From Mycolicibacterium elephantis DSM 44368 (GTDB lineage Bacteria > Actinomycetota > Actinomycetes > Mycobacteriales > Mycobacteriaceae): a stretch of 64,000 nucleotides of DNA. The position numbers were made by a program, and so were the translations under genes. This document shows positions 1 to 7,293 of this stretch, piece by piece (within the stretch, counting starts at the first letter, position 1; every line of letters starts with the position of its first letter). The DNA lies in NCBI RefSeq assembly GCF_004014805.1, contig NZ_ATDN01000004.1, positions 93,128 through 157,127 of the forward strand, written 5' to 3'. The notes beneath the pieces are model-generated. The model worked only from the letters and a program-made list of their open reading frames with translations, had not been told where the DNA came from and did not search any database.

Positions 1-305
1 TGGTACTCGACGATGAACTGCAGCGCGGCGTCGAGTTTCTCGGTGCCGCGCAACCCCGCCGTGGCCTTGCTGACGCCGTTGTCGAACAGGTCGCGCTCGT
101 AGGCGCCGAACGCGTCGAGCAGTTCGGACTTGGAGGCGAACCACCGATACAGCGTCGGCCGTGACACGCCGGCCTGCAACGCGACGTCGGAGAGGCTCAG
201 CTTCGTCTGACCGCTGCGAGCCAGTACCTCTGCGGTGGCGACCAGAATGCGGTGCCGCGTCGAGGTGTCCTCGCTGTCTCCTTCTGCATCGGGTTGTTCT
301 CTCAC
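1..305 (-). CDS. TetR-family transcriptional regulator (C-terminus beyond window)
   Basis: N-terminal 101 residues of a TetR-type repressor; the ligand-binding part lies left of base 1. A helix-turn-helix spans about residues 39-58 with the recognition segment VSRPTLYRWFASK. This DNA-binding domain is nearly the same as that of the second TetR at 2658-3188 (TKLSLS, VSRPTLYRWFASK in both), so the two may read similar operators. Start taken as GTG at 305; no in-frame ATG is better and no good Shine-Dalgarno is visible. It lies 47 bases after the phosphotransferase gene on the same strand and is probably cotranscribed with it. The ligand is unknown. Confidence 0.9.
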   Translation of the reverse strand, partial: MREQPDAEGDSEDTSTRHRILVATAEVLARSGQTKLSLSDVALQAGVSRPTLYRWFASKSELLDAFGAYERDLFDNGVSKATAGLRGTEKLDAALQFIVEY

Positions 306-352
306 AGGAAAGGCTCTCTATCGTCCGGGTCAGTCAGATCGTAGAGCCTCAG

Positions 353-1456
353 TCACAGGGACCGCGTCAAAAGTGCGACGGTGTCGAGATCCTCCAGCGC
401 GGCCACCCCCCGCCGCAACCCCTCCAGGGCGATGTCTTCGGCCTGCATGCCGCCCATGCCCGCGGTGATCAGCGCGGCCACATACGCGTAGAGCGCGCCT
501 TGCCGGTAGCGGCGCCACAAGTCGTCGCGGTCCAGCTGCGGGCCGCCGTGAGCGGCCAGCGCCTGCCGGTAGACGTCGAGCAGGTCGCGTTGCTCGGCGC
601 GCCGGTCGGCCGGGGTCATGCTGGTGACCAGGGTGTAGGCGAGTTCGCGGCCCGGATGGCCGCGCCGGACGGCCTGCCAGTCGAGCAGGCCCGCCTGGCC
701 GTTGCGGAAGTAGACGTTGCCGGGATGGGCGTCGCCGTGCATGACGGTGTGCGGTGGCCGGTCGATCAGCGCGGCCACCGCGCGGTAGTTGTCGTCGATG
801 AAGCGCCCGCGGTCGACGGGAATGTCGGTCCGCTCGGCGATGCGCCGCGACGACGTCTTGAGCAGCGAGCCGGTCAGCAGTGCGGCGCTGTCGCCCGACG
901 CGGTGTACGCCCACCGCGGGACCCGCTCCCAGAACATCGCGTGCAGCCGCGCGAGCAGTTCGACGACGAGGGCGACCTGATCACCGCCCAGCGGATGCAG
1001 CGTGTCGGGGAACTGGCACTCGTCGGCGGGCAGGTCCTCCAGCACGAGCACGAAGCGTCCGGTCAGCGGGTCGAACGCCGATCCATACGATCGGGGGACT
1101 CCGCTCAGCTGCGCGGAAAGCTCACGGTAGAAGCGGGTTTCGGTATCGGCGAGCCTACCCAGTTCACCCATCAGGCGGGTCGCGACGGTCTGCGCCGACA
1201 TCTTGACGAAGACCGACGCCGGGACGCCGTCGCCGGACAGCGCCAGGCGCGCCCGCGAGGACGTCCCCGCGTCGCCGCCGAGCACCGACACCGAAGTGAC
1301 GGTGCGGCCCATGATCCGGGACAGCGCCGCAGCGTCGAGGTCGTCGACCGTGCGCGGAATCGACCGGATCCGGCCGACGACGGCGTCGGTGGCGATACGT
1401 TGTACACCGCGCCCCAGATGCGACGCCAGGCCGACGAATGGCGCAACCCGATTCAC
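353..1456 (-). CDS. Phosphotransferase (aminoglycoside/choline kinase-like fold)
   Basis: 367-residue kinase-like protein of the APH family. The catalytic-loop motif HGDAHPGN starts at His240 (catalytic Asp242) and the metal-binding motif LLDW has Asp259. Families of this kind phosphorylate small hydroxylated molecules; those next to acyl-CoA genes in actinobacteria are often of unknown substrate, so none is named. GTG at 1456 is chosen because a -10 box TAAGCT (1468-1463, minus strand) ends six bases before it, 16 bases after a TTTACA -35 box, which fits a leaderless start. Divergent from the CoA transferase; followed by the TetR gene at 1-305. Confidence 0.85.
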   Translation of the reverse strand: MNRVAPFVGLASHLGRGVQRIATDAVVGRIRSIPRTVDDLDAAALSRIMGRTVTSVSVLGGDAGTSSRARLALSGDGVPASVFVKMSAQTVATRLMGELGRLADTETRFYRELSAQLSGVPRSYGSAFDPLTGRFVLVLEDLPADECQFPDTLHPLGGDQVALVVELLARLHAMFWERVPRWAYTASGDSAALLTGSLLKTSSRRIAERTDIPVDRGRFIDDNYRAVAALIDRPPHTVMHGDAHPGNVYFRNGQAGLLDWQAVRRGHPGRELAYTLVTSMTPADRRAEQRDLLDVYRQALAAHGGPQLDRDDLWRRYRQGALYAYVAALITAGMGGMQAEDIALEGLRRGVAALEDLDTVALLTRSL

Positions 1457-1464
1457 CTCGCCAG

Positions 1465-1490
1465 CTTACAAATTTCGCCGAGTTTGTAAA
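1465..1490. promoter_or_regulatory. Bipartite element, site 1 (CTTACA-N14-TGTAAA)
   Basis: Near-perfect inverted repeat in the divergent gap between the phosphotransferase and CoA-transferase genes. On the minus strand it reads TTTACA, 16 bases, TAAGCT, six bases, GTG (1456): a leaderless promoter. The CoA transferase on the plus strand instead has a leader with AAGGA before ATG 1511. The same 6-14-6 layout recurs at 3198, 7229, 14572 and 18504. It could be a TetR operator overlapping the promoter. Confidence 0.7.
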
Positions 1491-1510
1491 TCCACTTGGG
1501 AAGGACGCGC

Positions 1511-2671
1511 ATGGCCGGACCGTTGGAAGGCATCAGGGTCGTCGAGCTGGGGGTCTGGGTGGCCGGGCCGGCCGCCGGCGGGATCCTGGCGGATTGGGGC
1601 GCCGACGTGGTCAAGATCGAACCCCCGACGGGCGACCCGGCGCGCACCTTCGGGCGGATGCTGGGCATCGAGGACGGGGCGAGCCCGCCGTTCGAGATGG
1701 ACAACCGCGGCAAGCGCAGCGTCGTGCTGGATGTGACCACCGAGCGGGGCCGCGCGATCGCGCTCGAACTGCTCTGCGGGGCAGACGTTTTCCTCACCAA
1801 CGTGCGTCCGGGCGCGCTGAGACGGATGGGGCTGGACTTCGCGACGGTCGCGACGAGCAACCGGCGGCTGGTGTACGGGTTGATCACCGGCTACGGCGAG
1901 ACCGGTCCCGACGCCGACCGCGCGGCCTACGATGTCGCGGCGTTCTGGGCCAGGGCCGGCCTGGCGCACCTGCTGACCCGGCCCGGCCAGACGCCGCCCT
2001 TTCAGCGCGGCGGGATGGGCGACCACGCGGCCGGGATGACGTTGGCCGCGGCGGTATGCGCGGCGCTGGTGGCGCGAACCCGCACCGGCGAAGGGCAACT
2101 CGTGAGCACCTCGCTGTACCGGCAAGGTGCCTACACGGTCAGCTTCGACCTCAACACGTTCCTGCTGACCGGTCACTCCATCGCGATCGGGCAACGCGAG
2201 ACCATGGGCAACCCTTGCATGAACAACTACGCCGCCGGCGACGGGCGCCGGTTCTGGATCGTCGGCCTGGAGGCGAGCCGGCACTGGCCGCCGCTGTGCC
2301 GGGCGGTCGGCCGGCCCGAGTGGTTGACCGACCCGCGGTTCGAGACCGCGCGGTCGCGCGCCGCGCACGCCGTCGAACTCGTCGCCGCGCTCGACGAGAT
2401 ATTCGCCACCCGATCCCTCGACGAATGGTCCGAGATCTTCGCCGCCGAACCGGAATTGTTCTGGGCGCCGATCAATTCGGTCGAGGACGTGCTGGCCGAC
2501 GATCAGTTCCACGCCGCGGGCGGCGTCGTGTATGTGCCCGACGGCGACTCGACGGTTCCGATGATCGCCTCGCCGGCCGACTTCTCCGGCACGCCGTGGG
2601 CACCGCGGTCGACCGCCCCGCAGCTCGGTGAGCACACCGCCGAGGTGCTCGCCGAACTCAGCGATGCTTGA
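1511..2671 (+). CDS. CoA transferase family III (CaiB/BaiF type)
   Basis: 386-residue family III CoA transferase, which moves CoA between carboxylates through a covalent Asp-acyl intermediate. The expected Asp is Asp171 in GGMGDHAAGM, and the N-terminal PLEGIRVVELGVWVAGP motif is typical. It probably activates an acid intermediate of the surrounding pathway to its CoA ester. Start at ATG 1511 with AAGGA at 1501-1505. Divergent from the phosphotransferase, with bipartite site 1 between; its 3' end overlaps that of the convergent TetR gene by 14 bases. Confidence 0.9.
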   Translation: MAGPLEGIRVVELGVWVAGPAAGGILADWGADVVKIEPPTGDPARTFGRMLGIEDGASPPFEMDNRGKRSVVLDVTTERGRAIALELLCGADVFLTNVRPGALRRMGLDFATVATSNRRLVYGLITGYGETGPDADRAAYDVAAFWARAGLAHLLTRPGQTPPFQRGGMGDHAAGMTLAAAVCAALVARTRTGEGQLVSTSLYRQGAYTVSFDLNTFLLTGHSIAIGQRETMGNPCMNNYAAGDGRRFWIVGLEASRHWPPLCRAVGRPEWLTDPRFETARSRAAHAVELVAALDEIFATRSLDEWSEIFAAEPELFWAPINSVEDVLADDQFHAAGGVVYVPDGDSTVPMIASPADFSGTPWAPRSTAPQLGEHTAEVLAELSDA

Positions 2672-3188
2672 TGCGCGCCGCGTGGCGAAGCTGGGCGAGA
2701 AAGTCGCCGTCGTCGTCGCTGCGAACCAGATAGTGCGACACCGCAACCCGGACCGCGGTCGCCACCGCCAGGGCGGGATCGGGTCCGGGGGCCAGCCGCT
2801 CGAGCCGGTGCCGCATCAGCGGGATCACCCGCGACAACCGCCTGATCACGCGCTCCGGCTCGACGTCGATCATCCGCAGGCCCGGATAGGACTGCTGGTA
2901 GTCGACGATCACCCGCAGCGCGGCGTCGAGTCGCTCGGCCGCCGGGAGATCGGCCGTGGCATCGGCCACCGCACGTTCGTAGAACTGCCGCTCCCACACC
3001 ACGAACGCGTCGAGCAACTCCCGTTTGGAGGCGAACCATCGGTACAGCGTGGGCCGGGACACGCCGGCCTGCTGGGCCACCTCGGACAGGCTGAGCTTGG
3101 TCATGCCGTGGCGGCCGAGCACCTCGGCGGTGGCGGCCAGCAGCCGCTCGCGCGTCGGCATATCGGGTTCGGCACAGGAGTCCGGCAT
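2658..3188 (-). CDS. TetR-family transcriptional regulator
   Basis: 176-residue TetR repressor with a complete N-terminal helix-turn-helix (about residues 33-54, VSRPTLYRWFASK) almost identical to that of the TetR at 1-305, and a divergent C-terminal ligand-binding domain. ATG 3188 is exactly the +1 predicted from -35 GTGACA (3223-3218), 17 bases, -10 AAAGCT (3200-3195), so the mRNA should be leaderless and site 2 should also be the autoregulatory operator. It is the prime candidate regulator of the catabolic cluster (inference from position). An alternative start, Met10, would remove nine residues. Confidence 0.9.
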   Translation of the reverse strand: MPDSCAEPDMPTRERLLAATAEVLGRHGMTKLSLSEVAQQAGVSRPTLYRWFASKRELLDAFVVWERQFYERAVADATADLPAAERLDAALRVIVDYQQSYPGLRMIDVEPERVIRRLSRVIPLMRHRLERLAPGPDPALAVATAVRVAVSHYLVRSDDDGDFLAQLRHAARIKHR

Positions 3189-3197
3189 CGGCCTAGC

Positions 3198-3223
3198 TTT
3201 ACAAATTTTCGCTCAAGTGTCAC
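3198..3223. promoter_or_regulatory. Bipartite element, site 2: back-to-back leaderless promoters
   Basis: TTTACA (3198-3203), 14 bases, TGTCAC (3218-3223). Plus strand: -35 TTTACA, 17 bases, extended -10 TGT-CACGCT, six bases, GTG 3233 (P450). Minus strand: -35 GTGACA, 17 bases, TGT-AAAGCT, six bases, ATG 3188 (TetR). Both start codons lie ten bases outside the element, symmetrically. This is the clearest of the five copies. Confidence 0.75.
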
Positions 3224-3232
3224 GCTAAATCG

Positions 3233-4486
3233 GTGACTGTCGTCAGCTCGGAGTCCCCAAATTACAGCCCCCACGACCTTTCGACACGCGAATTCTGGAG
3301 CCAATCCTTCGAAGTGCGCGACCAGACCTTCGCCGAATTGCGCGCCGGCGAGGGGCTGAGCTGGCATCGACCGTTGCCGTCGCTGTTCGACACCGTCGAG
3401 CCCGGCTTCTGGGCGGTGACCCGTCGAGCCGACATCGTCTACGTCAGCCAGCACCCCGAGTTGTTCACGTCGGCGCGGGGCGTCGCGCTGGATCCCATGC
3501 CCGCCGAGGTGCAGAAGATCGCCACCTTCTTCCTCGGCATGGATCCCCCCGAGCACACCGTCTACCGCCGGTTGATCAGTTCGGCGTTCACGCCGCGCAA
3601 CGTGCGCCAGATCGAAGACCAGATCCACAAGAACGCCGTCGCGATCGTCGACGATTTGATCGGTGCGGGTGACATCGACTTCGTCAGCGCGTGCTCGGCG
3701 CGGCTGCCGATGATGACCATCTCCGAGATGCTCGGTGTCCCACCGTCGGAACGCGAAGCGGTGGCGAAAGCGGCCGAGAAGCTGTTCTCGATGAGCGACG
3801 ACGAGTACAGCTCATTGGAGGAGCGGGCGCAGAACACCATGAACGAGATGATGTTGTTGGTCAACACCGGCGTCGAACTCGCGAAGTACCGGCGCAACCA
3901 CCCCGGCGACGACCTGATGACCAGCATCGTTGAAGCCGAGGTGGACGGACACCGGCTCACCGACGAAGAGGTCGGCGCGTTCATGCTTCTGCTCGCGTCG
4001 GCCGGAAACGACACCACCAAGCAGACGACGTCACACGCGATGCTGGCGCTGGTGAACAACCCCGAACAGCGCGGCTGGCTGATGGAGGACTTCGACGGGC
4101 GGATCACCTGGGCCATCGAGGAATTCGTCCGATGGTCCACACCGGTGTTGCAGTTCGCGCGGTTCGCCACCCAGGACACCGAGGTCGCCGGCCAGCAGAT
4201 CAGCGAAGGGGACAAACTCGGGCTCTTCTACTGCTCGGCCAACCGGGACGAAACCGTCTTCGACGATCCGCACACCTTCGATCTGCGACGCTCGCCCAAC
4301 CCGCACCTGGGCTTCGGCGGCGGCGGGCCGCACTTCTGCCTCGGAAATCAGCTGGCCAAGACCGAGCTGCGAAACCTGTTCCGCGAGTTGTTGACTCGGC
4401 TCAAGCGGGTGGAGTTCGGCGAACCTGACCTGCTGCTCAGCAACTTCGTGCACGGGATCAAGCGCCTGCCGGCGCACGTGCAGTAG
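3233..4486 (+). CDS. Cytochrome P450
   Basis: 417-residue soluble bacterial P450. The haem signature FGGGGPHFCLG places the thiolate ligand at Cys369, the I-helix oxygen-activation motif GNDTT is at about 258-262, and an ExxR-type K-helix lies before the haem loop. It would hydroxylate a hydrophobic substrate with electrons from the ferredoxin encoded nine bases downstream. GTG 3233 is a leaderless start from site 2. Mycobacterial P450 subfamilies cannot be assigned reliably by eye, so no CYP number is given. The substrate probably belongs to the catabolic pathway encoded around it. Confidence 0.95.
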   Translation: MTVVSSESPNYSPHDLSTREFWSQSFEVRDQTFAELRAGEGLSWHRPLPSLFDTVEPGFWAVTRRADIVYVSQHPELFTSARGVALDPMPAEVQKIATFFLGMDPPEHTVYRRLISSAFTPRNVRQIEDQIHKNAVAIVDDLIGAGDIDFVSACSARLPMMTISEMLGVPPSEREAVAKAAEKLFSMSDDEYSSLEERAQNTMNEMMLLVNTGVELAKYRRNHPGDDLMTSIVEAEVDGHRLTDEEVGAFMLLLASAGNDTTKQTTSHAMLALVNNPEQRGWLMEDFDGRITWAIEEFVRWSTPVLQFARFATQDTEVAGQQISEGDKLGLFYCSANRDETVFDDPHTFDLRRSPNPHLGFGGGGPHFCLGNQLAKTELRNLFRELLTRLKRVEFGEPDLLLSNFVHGIKRLPAHVQ

Positions 4487-4494
4487 GAGATTTG

Positions 4495-4686
4495 ATGCGC
4501 GTCGAAGTGGATCTCGACAAGTGCACCGGACACGGCATCTGCGAATCGATCGCTGACGACGTGTTCGAGGTGACCGACGACGGCGCCGTGGTCATCCACG
4601 GCAGTGAACGGCCCGAATCGGACCGCGAACGCATGGAGCAGGCCGTCACGCAATGCCCGGTGGCGGCGCTGCGCCTGTTCGATTGA
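4495..4686 (+). CDS. 3Fe-4S ferredoxin
   Basis: 63-residue ferredoxin of the type that pairs with actinobacterial P450s. Cluster ligands are Cys10 and Cys16 in CTGHGIC, plus the Cys of QCPVAAL near the C-terminus; His13 stands where a fourth Cys would be, which indicates a 3Fe-4S cluster. ATG 4495 has AGGAG overlapping the P450 stop codon, so the two genes form a tight electron-transfer pair. No ferredoxin reductase is encoded nearby. Confidence 0.93.
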   Translation: MRVEVDLDKCTGHGICESIADDVFEVTDDGAVVIHGSERPESDRERMEQAVTQCPVAALRLFD

Positions 4687-4687
4687 C

Positions 4688-4706
4688 CCGGCCGAATTCC
4701 GGCCGG
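4688..4706 (+). terminator. Stem-loop after ferredoxin gene
   Basis: Perfect 7-bp inverted repeat CCGGCCG / CGGCCGG around a five-base loop, directly after the ferredoxin stop codon. It has no T-tract, which is usual for mycobacterial terminators. Confidence 0.5.
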
Positions 4707-4721
4707 CGCCGAACAACCCGA

Positions 4722-4727
4722 TATCGT
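4722..4727 (+). promoter_or_regulatory. -10 box TATCGT for protease lipoprotein gene
   Basis: TATCGT ends seven bases before ATG 4735, and no Shine-Dalgarno is present. A leaderless transcript is expected. Confidence 0.5.
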
Positions 4728-4734
4728 CTCCTCG

Positions 4735-5508
4735 ATGAGACCGATTCGACGGGCGGTGACGCTGACCTTCGCCGCCCTGACTGTGGCCGCGGTGGCCGGC
4801 TGCTCGGGGGGTTGGCCCGCAGCGGAGGTCACGCTGCCGCCGGCCGAGACCCCGACGCTCGCCACGGTGGAACCGCCCGATGCCGCGTTGGCGGGCAGCC
4901 CGGTCGTCGCGCAGGCGCAGCGCAGCGTCGCCAAGATTCACGGCATCGCGCCGTCCTGCCAGAAGATGCTGGACGGAAGCGGTGTGGTCTTCGCCCCGAA
5001 CCGGGTGATGTCGAGCGCCCACGGGGTCGCGGGGGCGACCGACATCACCGTTTCGGTCGACGGCGGCGACTATCCCGCCACGGTGGTCTTCTACGATCCC
5101 GACGCCGACATCTCGATCCTCGATGTGCCCGGCCTGCAGGCGCCGCCGCTGGCCTTCGCCGAGGAGATGGCGCCGTCGGGCGCCGACGCGCTGATCCTGG
5201 GGTACCCCGGCGGTGGGCCGTTCGTGGCCACCCCGGCACGGATCCGCGATGTCATCGAGCTCAGCGGTCCCGACATCTACCGCACCAAGACCGTGCACCG
5301 CGAGGTGTACCTGGTGCGTGGCGCCGTCCGGCAGGGCGGATCCGGCGGCCCCCTCATCGATCTGAACAGCCGGATTCTCGGCGTGGCGTTCGGCGCGGCC
5401 GTCGAGGATCCCGACGCCAGCTTCGTGCTCACCGCGAAGCAGCTCTTTGGCCTGGCGGTGAACGCCAACGGGTCAGCGCCCGTTCCCACCGGTGACTGTG
5501 TCGGCTGA
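4735..5508 (+). CDS. Secreted trypsin-like serine protease lipoprotein
   Basis: 257 residues. A signal peptide with lipobox VAGC predicts acylation at Cys23, so the protein should sit on the outer face of the membrane. The chymotrypsin-fold triad is visible: His96 (SSAHG), Asp125 (DADIS) and Ser203 (GGSGGPL). The body resembles the periplasmic protease domain of MarP, the mycobacterial acid-resistance protease, but the four membrane helices of MarP are replaced by a lipoprotein signal. Substrates are unknown. It has its own leaderless promoter and seems unrelated to the catabolic genes around it. Confidence 0.85.
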   Translation: MRPIRRAVTLTFAALTVAAVAGCSGGWPAAEVTLPPAETPTLATVEPPDAALAGSPVVAQAQRSVAKIHGIAPSCQKMLDGSGVVFAPNRVMSSAHGVAGATDITVSVDGGDYPATVVFYDPDADISILDVPGLQAPPLAFAEEMAPSGADALILGYPGGGPFVATPARIRDVIELSGPDIYRTKTVHREVYLVRGAVRQGGSGGPLIDLNSRILGVAFGAAVEDPDASFVLTAKQLFGLAVNANGSAPVPTGDCVG

Positions 5509-5530
5509 GGTCGGCTGAGGTCGGCTGAGC
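5501..5530 (+). repeat. Three 10-bp tandem repeats over the stop codon
   Basis: TCGGCTGAGG at 5501-5510 and 5511-5520, then TCGGCTGAGC at 5521-5530. The first copy contains the TGA stop of the protease gene. It is probably a replication-slippage product. Confidence 0.8.
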
Positions 5531-5534
5531 CGCC

Positions 5535-5590
5535 GAAATAGAGTTCCGGGTCGTTGAAGTCGGAGTTTTGCCGCCCGGAACGCTATTTCG
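5535..5590. terminator. Inverted repeat between convergent genes
   Basis: 16-base arms GAAATAGAGTTCCGGG (5535-5550) and CCCGGAACGCTATTTC (5575-5590) pair with one mismatch around a 24-base loop. It lies between the protease and thioesterase genes, whose 3' ends face each other, and includes the thioesterase stop. A bidirectional terminator is likely. Confidence 0.6.
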
Positions 5591-6407
5591 CGAACTCGGG
5601 GGGCATCGGCCGCACCAACACCGACTGCTGAATGCCTCCGACGGCACCGGCTTCGTCGAACAGCGTGCCGATCGTCGTCGCGATGCCGTCGGGGCCGTAG
5701 TTGGTGTCCGACCGGATACCGATCCACTCACCGTCGGGCACCCGGTGGATGTGCACGACGAGGTCGGTGTTCATGAACGTCCACTCGCGCGGGTTGAGCT
5801 TGGTGCCGATGCCGTTGGCGTCGTCGGCGACGGCGAACAACCGCTCGAGCTGAGTCATGGTCTCGCCGTTGACAAGGTCGACCTCGGGCTTGATCCAGGA
5901 CTCGCCGGGCCCCTCGCTCAACGGCTTGGTCAGCCATCGCCAATCCAGGCTGTGCACGTAGTTGCGGTCCCAGTCCTTCTTCATGTCGCGGCCCAGCGCC
6001 TCACTGACCGGGCGCAGCGGCGGAGCCGACGCGTGCAAGAGGCTCGGCGTGTCGACCGTCTTCAGCCGCCATCCGCTGGCCTTGGCCACGGGCCGCGGCT
6101 CGCCGTCGGGCCCGGGGGCGAGCATTTCGGCGCTGACCAACTCGATCTGCCTGCCCGCGCGGTCGATTCGGGACCGCACCCACAGATCGCCCTCGGCGGG
6201 TACGCCGCCGAGCAGGTCGACCATCACCCGGCTCAGCCGCGTGTCGGGCCGCGCCTCACAGCGCTCCAAAGCCCGTACCAGCAAGGCGGATACCGGTGCG
6301 CCGTGCTGGATCTCGGCCGACCAGGTGCTGCGCACCAGATCGGTGGCGGCGAACTTCTCGCCGAGCGGGTCGGTGGCGTCGATCAGCTCGTAGTAGGAGT
6401 CGCTCAT
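5583..6407 (-). CDS. Thioesterase-superfamily protein (acyl-CoA thioesterase-like)
   Basis: 274 residues with two hotdog-like halves, the arrangement of the TesB-like/DUF4442-type proteins common in mycobacteria (N half about 20-110, C half about 160-265 ending in a conserved IQQSVLVRP segment). It would hydrolyse an acyl-CoA or serve as a non-catalytic acyl-binding protein; the catalytic residue is not certain by eye. ATG 6407 overlaps the TGA of the upstream lactonase gene (ATGA on the minus strand), so the two form one operon driven from about 7240. Confidence 0.75.
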   Translation of the reverse strand: MSDSYYELIDATDPLGEKFAATDLVRSTWSAEIQHGAPVSALLVRALERCEARPDTRLSRVMVDLLGGVPAEGDLWVRSRIDRAGRQIELVSAEMLAPGPDGEPRPVAKASGWRLKTVDTPSLLHASAPPLRPVSEALGRDMKKDWDRNYVHSLDWRWLTKPLSEGPGESWIKPEVDLVNGETMTQLERLFAVADDANGIGTKLNPREWTFMNTDLVVHIHRVPDGEWIGIRSDTNYGPDGIATTIGTLFDEAGAVGGIQQSVLVRPMPPEFAK

Positions 6408-7240
6408 GGCAGGCCGGCTCCTGGGATCTCGACGGGCGTCGTGTCGACGCGGGACAACTTCGTGCCGACCAGCCGCTTCGGGTAGGCGTCGGCGGCGGAC
6501 ACGAGGAACAGGGTGCGGCGTTCGGGCCCGCCCAGCGTGCATGCGATCGCCGCCCGGTCTCCGATGTCGATGCGGTCGGTCACCTCGCCGCCCTCGGTGA
6601 CCCGCTCGAACCGGTGCGCCAGGGTCATCGCCACCCAGACTCCGCCCTCGGCGTCGAGGCAGATCCCGTCGGGTGGTCCGTCGAGTCCGTCGGCGAACAC
6701 GCGCCGGTCGGTCAGGGCGCCGTCGGGGGTGCGGGTGAACGCGGTCAGGCGTCGGCCGATCGACTCGGCCACGATCAGCGTGTCGCCGACGGGCGTGATC
6801 ACCATTCCGTTGGGGAACGCGAGGTCCTCGGCGACCACGGCCGAGGATCCGTCCGGGTCGACCCGCACGATCACGCCGCCTTCGAACGCCTGCGATCCGA
6901 CGTAGGCGCGACCCACGTCGTCGATCACCATGTCGCCCAGGTCCGCCGGCGCCGTTGCGGACAGATCGGCGACGGTGGTCATCACGTCGCCGTCGTAACA
7001 CAGCACCTGCCGCCGCTCGGTCGAGACGATCAGCAGCGATCCGTCGGGGCGGAAGCCCAGCCCCGAAGGGGCGTGGCCGGGCACCGGCAGCGTGGTCGTC
7101 GCCCCCTGCAGGGTGACGGTGTGCACCGCTTCGCCGAGCATGTCGGAGAACCACAACAGCCCTTCGAACCACCGGGGCCCCTCGCCGAAGCAGAACCCGT
7201 CGGCCAGCGGGCGCAGCGCCGTGGCACCTTTACAAATCAC
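6404..7240 (-). CDS. SMP-30/gluconolactonase-family lactonase
   Basis: 278-residue six-bladed beta-propeller protein of the SMP-30/gluconolactonase (LRE) family. Visible family features are the GEGPRW segment near residue 20, the FPNGM and VAES strands, and the PDGICLDAEGGVWVA motif with metal-binding Asp and Asn positions. These metal-dependent enzymes open lactones, which fits the Baeyer-Villiger-type monooxygenase at 11634. GTG 7240 is chosen as leaderless: -35 TTGACA (7276-7271), 18 bases, -10 GACACT (7252-7247), six bases, GTG. Start confidence is moderate. Confidence 0.85.
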   Translation of the reverse strand: MICKGATALRPLADGFCFGEGPRWFEGLLWFSDMLGEAVHTVTLQGATTTLPVPGHAPSGLGFRPDGSLLIVSTERRQVLCYDGDVMTTVADLSATAPADLGDMVIDDVGRAYVGSQAFEGGVIVRVDPDGSSAVVAEDLAFPNGMVITPVGDTLIVAESIGRRLTAFTRTPDGALTDRRVFADGLDGPPDGICLDAEGGVWVAMTLAHRFERVTEGGEVTDRIDIGDRAAIACTLGGPERRTLFLVSAADAYPKRLVGTKLSRVDTTPVEIPGAGLP

Positions 7241-7254
7241 GCCGTAAGTGTCAC
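7229..7254. promoter_or_regulatory. Bipartite element, site 3
   Basis: TTTACA (7229-7234), 14 bases, TGTCAC (7249-7254). Plus strand: extended -10 TGT-CACGCT (7249-7257), six bases, GTG 7264, the start of a nine-codon leader ORF. The minus-strand lactonase promoter (-10 at 7252-7247) lies on the same bases, so the two promoters interlock and should compete for polymerase. Confidence 0.7.
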
Positions 7255-7263
7255 GCTCGCAGG

Positions 7264-7293
7264 GTGTCACTGTCAAATGGGTGCAGGTCATGA
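7264..7293 (+). CDS. Nine-codon leaderless upstream ORF (putative)
   Basis: GTG 7264 is at the +1 predicted from site 3 and encodes MSLSNGCRS. Its TGA (7291-7293) overlaps the ATG (7290) of the next gene as ATGA. This is the layout expected for a leaderless leader peptide that hands ribosomes to an operon whose first gene has no good Shine-Dalgarno. Confidence 0.45.
   Translation: MSLSNGCRS

Noticed and set aside
161..1489. 442-codon open frame on the plus strand
   Set aside because: It lies antisense to the phosphotransferase gene and shows Arg/Gly/Asp-rich composition typical of GC-rich shadow frames; the minus-strand protein has clear kinase motifs.
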